A stretch of 64,000 nt of DNA, taken from assembly GCA_963781785.1 (NCBI GenBank), contig CAWAHD010000005.1, forward strand, positions 2,418,001 through 2,482,000, written 5' to 3'. The position numbers were made by a program, and so were the translations under genes. The DNA comes from CAWAHD01 sp963781785. GTDB taxonomy: Bacteria > Planctomycetota > Planctomycetia > Isosphaerales > Isosphaeraceae. Below, piece by piece: positions 29,101-38,325 of the stretch. Numbering within the stretch: position 1 is the first letter of the stretch; each line of letters starts with the position of its first letter. The notes beneath the pieces are model-generated. The model was not told the origin of the DNA. It saw nothing but the letters and a program-made list of their open reading frames with translations, and searched no databases.

Positions 29101-31737
29101 TCACGGTGCGGCTGGCCCGGCAACCGGCGGCGGCGCAGTAACCTCCTTTGCCTTGCCGACCAGGTCGACAAATTCCCGACGATACCCTGAGGGATCCTCG
29201 ACCAAGGTTGCCTTGGCGATCTCCAGCAGCCCGGCATAGGTCAGGTTGCCCTTGTATGGAGATTGCCTCAAGAGCATACCGAATCCCGCGACCGACGCGG
29301 CGAATTTGAGGTCGTTGGTCGCGTGACCGAAGTCGATACCCGTGTCGATCACCTTATGCTCGATCAGGAGGCTCGTGTCTTCCGCCGGCTTTTTGTAACG
29401 CAGCCGGACGGTCAACGACTCGGGAGACGATCGCTCGCCCCGACCCAACTGGTCGAGACGATCGTTGCCGGGAGCCGGCTGGCCGGCACCACTCGGCGAT
29501 AACGCGATCTCATAGAGGGCCGTCACGTGATGACCGGCGCCGATCTCGCCGGCGTCCTTGGCGTCGTTGTTGAAGTCCTGGTGGTCCATGATCCGATTCT
29601 CGTAGCCGATCAACCGGAACTCAGCGACCCGGGCCGGATTGAAGACAACCTGGATCTTCACGTCCTTGGCGACCGTGACCAGGGTCGAGCCCATCTCCTC
29701 GACCAGGACCTTGTAAGCCTCGTTGGGCGTGTCGATCTGCACATGGTGGCCGTTCCCTTTGTCGGCAAGCTGCTCGAGGTTCGCGTCCTTGAGGTTATCC
29801 ATGCCAAAGCCGAGTACGCTCAGGAATACCCCGCTCTTCGCCTTGGCCTCGATCAGGCGGACCAGCTCATTCCTCTCGGTGACACCGACATTGAAATCGC
29901 CATCCGTGGCCAGGATCACGCGATTGGTGCCCTGTTTGATGAAGTGCTGAACGGCCACGTTGTAAGCAAGCTGAACGCCCGCCCCGCCGTTGGTCGAGCC
30001 GGCGGCGTGTAACTGGTCGATCACGGAATTGATCTCGGCCTTCTTGATGCACGAAGTCGAAGGGAGGACCAGTCCCGCGGCTGCCGCGTAGACGACGATC
30101 GCGACTTGATCGTTTTCTCCGAGCTGCTCGACCAATCGCTGCAAACCCCATTGAACCAGAGGCAGCTTGTTGGGCGCGTTCATTGATCCCGAGACGTCGA
30201 CCAGAAAGACGAGGTTGCTCGGCGGTCGCTTCGATTGATCGATGGCCCTGGCCGCGATGCCGATGCGGGCGAGTCGATGCTGCGAATTCCAGGGGCAGCC
30301 GCCGATTTCGGTGTGGATCGAAAACGGCTGCTCACTTGAGGCGGCGGGAGGCGGGTCGTGATAAGGGAAATAGTTGAGCATTTCCTCGATGCGGACGGCA
30401 TCCTTGGGAGGGGCCATGTTGTGAGTAAGAAAGCCGCGGACAATGGAATAACTTGCGGTATCGACATCGATCGAGAAGGTGGATAGAGCATCCTGCGACA
30501 CCCGAAGAAAGGGGTTGTCGACGATCGCCGCAAAAGCTTCGCCGGCCTTCAGGGCCTCCCCTGCCAGCTCCATCTCTTCCCTTTTGAGCCCGAGAGCGAA
30601 TCCCTCGGCAGGTGCCTGGCCAGCGCCGTTCTGTTGAGGTGCCTGGCCAGCGAGTTTCTGTTCGACCGCTCGGCGCTCGTCGTGCTGCTGAAGTGCCTGG
30701 TTGCCGGCGTTCTGTTGCGGTGCTTGGCTCGTCGCAACCTGGCTTTGGCCGGCGGTCTGCTGATCGCTGAGACTCATCCTCGGTTCATCACGGACTTGGG
30801 GTTTTGACAAACGATCTTGACCGTCGAGTGCTGCGGTCATCTGGCTGGGGGCAGCCTGCGCCCGTTGACTTTGCGCCTGGGGAGCATTCGCCACGGGAGC
30901 CGCCGCAGCCGCCGGACCCGGCAGAGCCGGCATCTTTTCACCGAGATTCTCACGACCCGTTGATGCCCTTCCGCCAAGAGCAATCCTCGGCGCCGCGGCT
31001 CTCGCGCTGACCGCAGCTCTCTTGTAAGCGAACCTCTGAGATTCCGCTTGGGTGACCACGGCGGGAGCCTTGCCCTGGCTCTGTGATGGAGATAGATCAT
31101 GAGCGGGAGCGAATGCCAGGGACTTGCTCTCGCCATCGGCAAGTCGGAGGGCTCTTGTTTGTGAGTTCGTCACGACCAGCGTGGTCTTCGGGGCTGAAGA
31201 GGCGTTCGGCGACGCCGGCATGACACTCTCAACGCGGGATGAGCTCCGATAGGAGTCCGGCCTGGTCTCCGTCATCACGATCGACCGCGTGGTATCCGCC
31301 GGTCCAGAAGTTGTCGGCGCAGACCGCAGAATCACCGCGGTCTTCGGTGCCTCACCAGAAGCCTGGGCCAGCTCGGCCTTGGGCTCTTGTGTGACCCGGA
31401 CTAGCGGCACGAGCGCCATCGCCATGCCCGCGAGGACAAGCGCCGCAGCGGCCTGCATCAGGAATGCCCTGCGCCGCCACCAGGGCCGTACCGGCGCGGT
31501 CGTCTTCAGAAGGCTCTCCGCGACGGCCTGGTGATTGAGGCCAGCCGAGGCGACGTGAGCCTGGGCCTCGGCATGGAGCTGCTCGGAAAGCCACCGGGAA
31601 GTCTGGCGGATCTCGTCGACAGCCGTCCGGCCTTCGGCCGATTCGATCAGCATCGCTTCGACGACCGCATGCTCCGCGGGGTCAAGCTCACCGAGCGCGA
31701 ACGCGGTCAACCGAGGATCGTCGGGGTCGAGTGTCAT
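29101..31737 (-). CDS. VWA-domain membrane protein with anti-sigma-like N-terminus (YfbK-like)
   Basis: 878 residues. Residues 1-60 (LTAFALGELDPAEHAVVEAM) match the N-terminal part of planctomycete anti-sigma factors but lack the zinc Cys residues. A membrane segment follows at about 88-112 (AFLMQAAAALVLAGMAMALV). Next is a long Gln/Ala-rich linker (about 115-390), then a segment preceding VWA (FSIDVDTASYSIVRGFLTHN) and the VWA domain itself at about 505-690, with MIDAS DVSGSMN and ATDGDFNVG. The C-terminal DUF3520-like part ends in a helical tail. Its ATG overlaps the sigma-factor stop (ATGA), so it is probably the partner of that sigma factor. Confidence 0.85.
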   Translation of the reverse strand: MTLDPDDPRLTAFALGELDPAEHAVVEAMLIESAEGRTAVDEIRQTSRWLSEQLHAEAQAHVASAGLNHQAVAESLLKTTAPVRPWWRRRAFLMQAAAALVLAGMAMALVPLVRVTQEPKAELAQASGEAPKTAVILRSAPTTSGPADTTRSIVMTETRPDSYRSSSRVESVMPASPNASSAPKTTLVVTNSQTRALRLADGESKSLAFAPAHDLSPSQSQGKAPAVVTQAESQRFAYKRAAVSARAAAPRIALGGRASTGRENLGEKMPALPGPAAAAAPVANAPQAQSQRAQAAPSQMTAALDGQDRLSKPQVRDEPRMSLSDQQTAGQSQVATSQAPQQNAGNQALQQHDERRAVEQKLAGQAPQQNGAGQAPAEGFALGLKREEMELAGEALKAGEAFAAIVDNPFLRVSQDALSTFSIDVDTASYSIVRGFLTHNMAPPKDAVRIEEMLNYFPYHDPPPAASSEQPFSIHTEIGGCPWNSQHRLARIGIAARAIDQSKRPPSNLVFLVDVSGSMNAPNKLPLVQWGLQRLVEQLGENDQVAIVVYAAAAGLVLPSTSCIKKAEINSVIDQLHAAGSTNGGAGVQLAYNVAVQHFIKQGTNRVILATDGDFNVGVTERNELVRLIEAKAKSGVFLSVLGFGMDNLKDANLEQLADKGNGHHVQIDTPNEAYKVLVEEMGSTLVTVAKDVKIQVVFNPARVAEFRLIGYENRIMDHQDFNNDAKDAGEIGAGHHVTALYEIALSPSGAGQPAPGNDRLDQLGRGERSSPESLTVRLRYKKPAEDTSLLIEHKVIDTGIDFGHATNDLKFAASVAGFGMLLRQSPYKGNLTYAGLLEIAKATLVEDPSGYRREFVDLVGKAKEVTAPPPVAGPAAP

Positions 31738-32290
31738 GACAGGCTCTCCTCTCTCGCAACTCGAGTCACCGCCGACTCGCCGGCGAACAGTTGAACCCGA
31801 AGCGCTTTGATTCCCGCGTGGATCAGATAACCGACGTTCGAGACGCTGTAACCGCTGATCCGGCTGATTTCCTGGTACGAAAACCCATTTTGAAACTTGA
31901 GCCGGATGACTTCGCGCTGACTGTCAGGCAAGGCCTCCATCAGCTCCACGACCCGTGACGACAGGTCGCGTCGCGAGGCGACGTCGAACGGGCCCGGATC
32001 AGGGGCCAGGCAGCGCACCACCTGCTCCTCGCGTAACTGAGTCATGCGATGCTCCTTCCGCAGCACGTCGATGCCCGGTTGCGGCAGACCGTGAAAAGCC
32101 ATTCAGCCAGATGCCCGTCGACCGACGCAAAGTCAGAAGCACAAAGCTTCAAGAACGTTTCCTGCACGACGTCACGAGCCGCTTCGACGTCGCGCAACAA
32201 CCGTGAGGCGTACAGGGTCAGCGGCCCCTGGAACCGGGCTACGGCGTCTGTTACCCACGATTCTTGCCCGTGGCTCGGATCGCTTGGCAT
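31734..32290 (-). CDS. ECF-type RNA polymerase sigma factor (frameshifted)
   Basis: Start at ATG 32290 (MPSDPSHGQESWVTDAV). Region 2 reads VARFQGPLTLYASRLLRDVE, AARDVVQETFLKLCA and HLAEWLFTVCRNRA; one base is missing around 32072-32077, after which IDVLRKEHRMTQLREEQ and region 4 follow (LPDSQREVIRLKFQNGFSYQ, EISRISGYSVSNVGYLIHAG). About 185 residues after repair. It is translated just ahead of the VWA protein, whose anti-sigma-like head may regulate it. It is divergent from the hydrolase gene at 32458. Confidence 0.85.
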
Positions 32291-32457
32291 CACCCCGGCT
32301 CGAAAGGGGACTGATCTCCGTTCTCCCGGATAGACGTGCGAGCACACTGTTTCTTAGAGCATAATGGAATCTTCTCGCTCCAGTATCCTGGATCCTTTAT
32401 CTTTTTCTGATCATCGCGAATTCGCCGGAATACCGCTGGGCCGCTGGAGTTCGATCA

Positions 32458-34867
32458 ATGACGAAGCGTGCATGGATTGGGACACGAGCTGCCGGGACTC
32501 GACGGCCCGCATTTTTGATGGCGATTCTGCTTGGGCTTGGTGGTCTGGCGTCGCTCGGCCGCGCAGCGGATCAACCCGTGGTTGGCCGCGAGCCATACGC
32601 CGAGGCGATTCGCCGGCTCGACGGCTGGCTCAAGGTCGAAGTCGCCGCCAAGGAAGTGCCCGCGCTTTCGATCGCTTTGGTTGACGGTGAGCGCATCGTC
32701 TGGGCGCAGGGGTTCGGCTTCGCCGACGCTCAAAAAAGAACCCCGGCCACGGCCGACACGGTTTACCGGGTCGGGTCGGTTTCCGAAGCTCTTCACCGAC
32801 CTGGCCGTCATGCAGCTCGTCGAGCAAGGCCGGCTGGACCTCGATGCGCCGGTCGACCGCGTCTTGAAGGAATTCGCGCCGCAGAATCCGTACAAGGTAC
32901 CGATCACGCTTCGCCAGTTGATGTCGCACCGTTCCGGGCTGGTCCGGGAGCCGCCGGTTGGCCACTATTTCGACCCGAGTCCGCCGTCGCTCGACGACGT
33001 CGTGAGAAGCCTGAGGCAGACAATCTTGGTCTTCGAGCCGGGCACCCGTACCAAGTACTCCAACGCCGGTGTGGCTGTCGTGGGGGCCGTGGTTGCACGG
33101 GTGAAGGGAGAGCCGTTCGCGAAGGTGATCGAGCACGCGCTCTTTCAGCCCCTGGGCATGGCGCGGTCGAGTTTCGAGCCCGGCCCCGAGCTGGCCCAAT
33201 CGATGGCGCACGGGATCATGTGGAGCTACGACGGCCGGCCGGTGCCGACGCCCGTATTCCTGCTCGGCACCGGACCTGCCGGCAACCTGGTCTCGACCGT
33301 CGCCGACCTCGGCCGATTCGTCAGCTTCCTGTTCGCCGACGGCCGCGGAACCGGCGCGTCTCTGCTCAAGCCCGACACCCTGCGATCGATGATCGACCCG
33401 CAACTCGGCAAACCCGGTGAGTCGCCCGTTTACGGCCTGGGTTTCCACCTCACCAGGCTCGACCACGAGCGCCGGATCGGCCACGGTGGGGCCATCTATG
33501 GATTTGCAACCACTCTCGACGCGCTTCCCGACGCCAAGCTCGGGGTCGTGGTGATCGCGGCCGCCGATTGCGCCAATGGATTCACCGACCACGTCGCCGA
33601 AGCCGCACTCAGGCTCATGCTCGCGGTCCGCCGCGGGACACCCTTGCCCACCCTCGAGTCGAGCAAGCCGGTTTCCCGCCACGTCGCCCAGGACCTGCAA
33701 GGGCGATACTCCCAGGGGAACACGATATTCGACGTGTCCGCGAGCAACGGCAAGTTGTACCTGAGCCCGTTCAAAGGCGCAATGAAGGTCGAGGTCCGGG
33801 CGCTGGGCGAGCTGCTGGTCGTCGATGATCGGCTGGCTCACGGTCCTTTGGTCAGGCAGCAGGCCCGCCGGATTGTGATCGGGGACGAATGGTATTACCG
33901 GCTCGCCCCGGAAAAGCCTGCGCCCAGCCCCGCCGGCTGGGCTGGGCTGATCGGTGAATACGGCTGGGACCACGATGTCTTGTTCATCCTCGAAAAAGAC
34001 GGCCGGCTGCACGCCTTGATCGAGTGGTTCTTTGATTATCCCTTGAAAGAAGAACAGCCCGACCAGTTCCGATTCCCCGACTTTGGGCTCTATCCGGGTG
34101 AAGCGGTCGCCTTTCGCCGCGGAGTAGGCGGCATCGCGACACGCGTCAAGGCCGGTGGAGTGACCTTCGCTCGCCGGCACCTGGACGGTGAGGACGGCAA
34201 GACGTTTCGCATCCAGCCGCGCCGCCCGGTGGATGTGCTTCGCGCAGAGGCCCAGCGAGCGGTTCCTCCGACGGAGCCGAGCGGACTCAAGAAGCCCGAG
34301 CTGGTCGAGCTCACCACACTCGACCCAACCTTGCGCCTCGACATCCGCTACGCAACCACCAACAACTTCCTGGGCGCACCGCTCTATACCGAAGCTCGCG
34401 CATTCCTCCAGAGGCCCGCGGCCGAAGCGCTCGTCCGTGTCCACCGAGCGCTGGCCAAGCGAGGCTACGGGCTCTTGATCCACGATGCGTATCGTCCCTG
34501 GTCGGTCACCAAGATGTTCTGGGACGCGGTGCCAGATTCCGGGCGAACCTTCGTTGCCGACCCGCTCAAGGGATCAAAGCATAATCGGGGCGCCGCCGTC
34601 GACCTGACGCTCTACGACCGCACGACCGGAGAGCCGGTGCAAATGGTGGGCGGCTACGACGAGTTTTCGCCGCGCTCGTTTCCCGATTATCCGGGCGGCA
34701 CATCGCTTGCACGCTGGCACCGCGACCTCTTGCGCCAGGCGATGGAAGCCGAGAACTTCACGGTCAACGAGTACGAATGGTGGCACTTCGATTACGCGGA
34801 TTGGGCGTTTTACCCGATCCTCAATCGCCGCTTCGAGGAACTCGCCACGAGCGGCTCGGCGCCTTAA
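32458..34867 (+). CDS. Beta-lactamase-fold serine hydrolase fused to a VanX-type D-Ala-D-Ala dipeptidase (frameshifted)
   Basis: Signal peptide at residues 1-36 (FLMAILLGLGGLASLGRAA). A class C beta-lactamase/DD-peptidase-like domain follows: the SxxK motif region is VYRVGSVSKLFTDLAVM, then YSN in TKYSNAGVAV, and HGG in GHGGAIYGF. One extra base near 32785 interrupts exactly the SVSK motif. From about residue 615 a VanX/DdpX domain follows with both zinc signatures: SKHNRGAAVDLTL and YEWWHFDY. Together they would cut D-Ala-containing peptides, for instance a carboxypeptidase followed by a dipeptidase releasing single D-Ala. Location periplasmic. About 800 residues after repair. Confidence 0.85.
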
Positions 34868-35388
34868 TGCCCAACCACCCAGAGCGGGCAATCGCGGCGG
34901 AGGGCCTCGTTGGCGGCGAGGGCCAGGCGGGCGAAGGTCATGACTTCCGGCTGATCGGCGACCCAGCCGTCGTCCGGGTCGTGGGCCACGCGCAAGAGCT
35001 CGCGCAGACCGTCGTCATCCAGCGGCAAGTCCCAGCACTGCGCCAGCTCAGCCAGCTCGTTGTGCAGACCCAGCAGGCTGGCGCACTTGAGCGGGCCTCC
35101 GGCCGAGAGGGGCAAGGAGACGGCCTGCACGTGGGCCGGCACGTAAACCCCGCGTCCTTCTTCACTCAGCGCCGTCAGGTTGGGAATCGCGTCGCTGCCC
35201 AGTTCTGCGACGGCGCGCCGCTTCAGCTCGGACCAGCCGGTGTCGGCCAGCTCGCCGTAGTGCAAGGGTGGCGATCCCTCCCATTCGCACTCGCCTCCGA
35301 ATGCGTGGTCCAGAACACCGGCCACTTCCTCGGCGAACGGGTCGTCAAATGTGCCTCGCGCGCCACCGACGGTGAACGACAGAGCCAT
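34864..35388 (-). CDS. Hypothetical acidic cytoplasmic protein
   Basis: 174 residues, no signal peptide or membrane segment. It begins MALSFTVGGARGTFDDPFAE and ends with ALRRDCPLWVVGH. Acidic and Leu/Ala-rich, with SEEGRGVYVPAHVQAVSLPL in the middle. No family recognised. Its 3' end overlaps that of the beta-lactamase/VanX gene by four bases (convergent). Codon positions and composition look real; the role is unknown. Confidence 0.65.
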   Translation of the reverse strand: MALSFTVGGARGTFDDPFAEEVAGVLDHAFGGECEWEGSPPLHYGELADTGWSELKRRAVAELGSDAIPNLTALSEEGRGVYVPAHVQAVSLPLSAGGPLKCASLLGLHNELAELAQCWDLPLDDDGLRELLRVAHDPDDGWVADQPEVMTFARLALAANEALRRDCPLWVVGH

Positions 35389-35633
35389 GAAGTGTCCCCT
35401 TGAAAGTCACCGATGGGCCAGAGAAGGCGATGGGCCAGCCTCTACCAAATCGAGATCGAGGGACGTATCCTTGTTCCGTTTCCTCTCCGGATCGAGCCGG
35501 CTGCTCGCCGACAAAAGCCCGCCGCCTCTCGACTCCTTCCCCACTCCGCTCTTCGCTCCATCTCGCGGCGCCTTGAGTGTGCTCCCGAGGGGACAATTGT
35601 GTCAAGCACCTGGTTCTTGAGAAAGGTCTGTCG

Positions 35634-38051
35634 ATGAGGAGATTCCCGAGTTCTGCCGGCCTTTTCGCCCTGATAATCCTCGTGTTTCTCGATGGCAGAA
35701 GCGCACAGGCATTCCAATCGGATCAGCCGGTGTCCGATGATCGCAAGGACGCGGGCTCGGCCGCGACGCTGCCGATCCTCGGTTTCGCCCCGTCTCGACG
35801 AGCCGGCCAGGCAGACGCCGAGGTCCATGCCCTGGCGGTTCCATCGCCCGAGGAGGCGCGGAAACTGTTGCGCATCTTGACCGCCGAGCCGCATGTCGCC
35901 GGTACGCCGGCCGATTATAAGACCGCCGTTTTTGTGCGGGACAAGCTCCGCGAATGGGGCTGGAAAGCCGAGCTCGCGGAGCTCGAAGTTCTGCTCAACT
36001 ACCCGGGCGATCCGCCCACACTCACCATTGACCGCCCGGTCACCAAGACCCTCTCGCTCGATGAAGCGCCCCTCGCCACCGACAAGGACTCGGCGAGCAG
36101 CCATTCCTTCGGCGCCTTTCACGGCTACGGCGTTTCCGGCACGGCGTTCGGACAGGTCGTCTATGCCAACTACGGCTCTCCCCAGGATTTCGAGGCGATC
36201 GAAAAGTTAGGGATCGACGTCAAAGGCAAGATCGTGCTGGTTCGTTACGGCGGCCTGTTTCGGGGCTTGAAGGTTCGGAACGCTCAGAAAAGGGGGGCCA
36301 GCGGAATCTTGATCTTCTCCGACCCGGCCGATGATGGATTCGCCAAGGGAGATGTCTATCCCAACGGCCGGTTTCGGCCTGGGTCCGCCATCCAGCGCGG
36401 TAGCGTCCAGTTCCTGTCGCTGGGACCAGGCGACCCATCGACGCCGTTCGGTCCTTCAGTCAAGAACGCAAAACGGCTGCCGTTCGACGAGCGGTATGGA
36501 TTTCCCTTGTCCACGTACTTGGGGCCGAATCACAGGTTGGTCACGGTCGCCGACTGGGAGAAAAACGCAGGCCTCAAGCGCGACGATTACTTCGCGACGA
36601 TCCCCTCGCTGCCGCTGAGCTACGATGCGGCCCACGAGATCTTGAAGATTCTGGCTGGCCCGGGCGTTCCTTCAGGCTGGCAGGGAGGATTGCCCCTGCC
36701 CTATCACGTCGGACCGGGTCCCATCGAAGTTTCGTTTTCCGTGCACATGAGCTACAGCCTCAACACGATCTGGAACGTGATCGCCACGATTCCCGGCACG
36801 GTCGAGCCGGATCGCTGGGTCATGGTGGGCAACCATCGCGACGCCTGGGTTTTCGGGGCCGTTGATCCTGGCAGCGGCACGGCGGCGACCCTGGAGATGT
36901 GCCGCGCCCTGGGATCGGCCGTGAAGCACGGCTGGAAGCCGCGGCGGACGATTCTCTACGCAAGCTGGGACGCCGAAGAGTACGGACTGGTCGGATCGAC
37001 CGAATGGGCCGAGGAGCATGCCAAATCCATCGATCTTAAGGCCGTGCTCATGCTCAACGTCGACTCGGCCGTGAGCGGGCCGACGCTCGCGATGAGTGGA
37101 GTGCCGTCGCTGCGGAACCTGGTTCTGGACTCGGCCGGCGCGATCCTCGATCCGAGAACCGGCAAGTCGTTGCGCGCGGCGTGGACCGAAGCGAGCCGGA
37201 CTGCCTGGGCCGGCGAGGCACCCTTGGTCCTCAGCGACCCGCTCTGGGATTCAATCACATCGACGGGCGACACCGCTCAGCATGCCGAGAATGGGTCCCA
37301 GCGGCATTTCTTCCCGCAGATGAGTTTTCTCGGCTCGGGCTCGGATTACACGGCATTCGTCGATCATCTGGGAGTCCCCGTCGTCGACGTCGGGTTCAAA
37401 GGGGGTTACGGCGTCTATCACTCGACCTACGACAATTTCAACTGGATGGAGAAATTCGGCGATCCCGAGTTCTTGACCCATGCCACCGCCGCACGCCTCT
37501 ACACCTTGATGGTGATGCGCGCCGCCGGGGCCGACGTCGTGCCGCTCAAGTTTTCGCCCTACGGGATCGCCCTCCGCGAGCACGTCGACCAGCTTCGAAA
37601 GATTCATGCTCAGCGCGTGCGGAAAACCGATCATTCGAAAACGCCGGGCGACGACGACTTCGATGGCGTCAAGAGTCTCGTGGAGGCGGTGCGAGCTTTT
37701 CAGCACCAGGCCGAGGAGCTGGACCGATCGACCGACGCCGTGGCCGCCCGCGACGGCGTGGGACGGGAAGCCCTCGTGAAGCTGAATGACGCGGTGGCCA
37801 AGGTGGAACGGGCGTTCCTCCTCGATCAAGGCTTGCCGGGCCGCCCATGGTTTAAGCATTCGATCTACGCGCCCGGGCTGACCACCGGTTATGCGTGCTG
37901 GCCTTTGCCGGCCGTGCGCCAGGATCTCGAGGAAAACCAGCCCGGGCGACTTTCGGGTCACGTCGCGCAGACCGTCGAGCGCTTGAGTCGTGCGACGGCT
38001 GCCCTCCAATCCGCACGCGAGATCGCTCAAGCTGCGATCGAAAAGCGCTGA
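35634..38051 (+). CDS. M28-family peptidase, glutamate carboxypeptidase II type
   Basis: 805 residues from ATG 35634, with signal peptide (FALIILVFLDGRSAQA). A PA (protease-associated) domain lies at about 115-290 (VKGKIVLVRYGGLFRGLKV, KRGASGILIFSDPADDG). The M28 domain follows with all expected ligands: MVGNHRDAWVFGAVDPGSGT (His and Asp), SWDAEEYGLVGS (catalytic and metal Glu), MLNVDSAVSG (Asp) and YGVYHSTYDNF (His). The C-terminal region from about 620 is a helical TFR-type dimerisation domain. Probably a periplasmic exopeptidase acting on short, possibly gamma- or acidic peptides. Intact frame. Confidence 0.88.
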   Translation: MRRFPSSAGLFALIILVFLDGRSAQAFQSDQPVSDDRKDAGSAATLPILGFAPSRRAGQADAEVHALAVPSPEEARKLLRILTAEPHVAGTPADYKTAVFVRDKLREWGWKAELAELEVLLNYPGDPPTLTIDRPVTKTLSLDEAPLATDKDSASSHSFGAFHGYGVSGTAFGQVVYANYGSPQDFEAIEKLGIDVKGKIVLVRYGGLFRGLKVRNAQKRGASGILIFSDPADDGFAKGDVYPNGRFRPGSAIQRGSVQFLSLGPGDPSTPFGPSVKNAKRLPFDERYGFPLSTYLGPNHRLVTVADWEKNAGLKRDDYFATIPSLPLSYDAAHEILKILAGPGVPSGWQGGLPLPYHVGPGPIEVSFSVHMSYSLNTIWNVIATIPGTVEPDRWVMVGNHRDAWVFGAVDPGSGTAATLEMCRALGSAVKHGWKPRRTILYASWDAEEYGLVGSTEWAEEHAKSIDLKAVLMLNVDSAVSGPTLAMSGVPSLRNLVLDSAGAILDPRTGKSLRAAWTEASRTAWAGEAPLVLSDPLWDSITSTGDTAQHAENGSQRHFFPQMSFLGSGSDYTAFVDHLGVPVVDVGFKGGYGVYHSTYDNFNWMEKFGDPEFLTHATAARLYTLMVMRAAGADVVPLKFSPYGIALREHVDQLRKIHAQRVRKTDHSKTPGDDDFDGVKSLVEAVRAFQHQAEELDRSTDAVAARDGVGREALVKLNDAVAKVERAFLLDQGLPGRPWFKHSIYAPGLTTGYACWPLPAVRQDLEENQPGRLSGHVAQTVERLSRATAALQSAREIAQAAIEKR

Positions 38052-38104
38052 AACTTGGAGTCTCCTCGCTGAACACCACCGGGTCGAAGCGGAAAGGCAA
38101 CACT

Positions 38105-38179
38105 AACCCGAAGCGTCAGCGAGGGAGGCCGCAAGTTCCTTGCGGCGCCACGCCAGCGCCCTCGCTCACGCTTCGGGTT
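38105..38179. repeat. Nested palindromic repeat
   Basis: Outer arms at 38105-38125 and 38159-38179 pair over 21 bases with one mismatch (left arm begins AACCCGAAGCG). An inner hairpin GCCGCAAG / CTTGCGGC sits at 38128-38135 and 38139-38146 around a three-base loop. As I recall, repeats of this CCCGAAGCG...CGCTTCGGG type are frequent in planctomycete genomes. Confidence 0.8.
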
Positions 38180-38325
38180 GGTATGTGGCACGAGTCACGC
38201 TATGGACAGGGATCGGCGCCTGCCGAGTTTCTGGGTGGTGTTCAGCGAGAAGTGTCGAAACTTGCCGCGAGAATTCTTGAACGGGACCGCCTCGCCGTCT
38301 GGGCCCCAGGAAGAAAACAAGATCC

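Noticed and set aside
32630..34483. Minus-strand 617-residue reading frame
   Set aside because: Antisense shadow of the beta-lactamase/VanX gene caused by high GC; the plus-strand protein has clear motifs.
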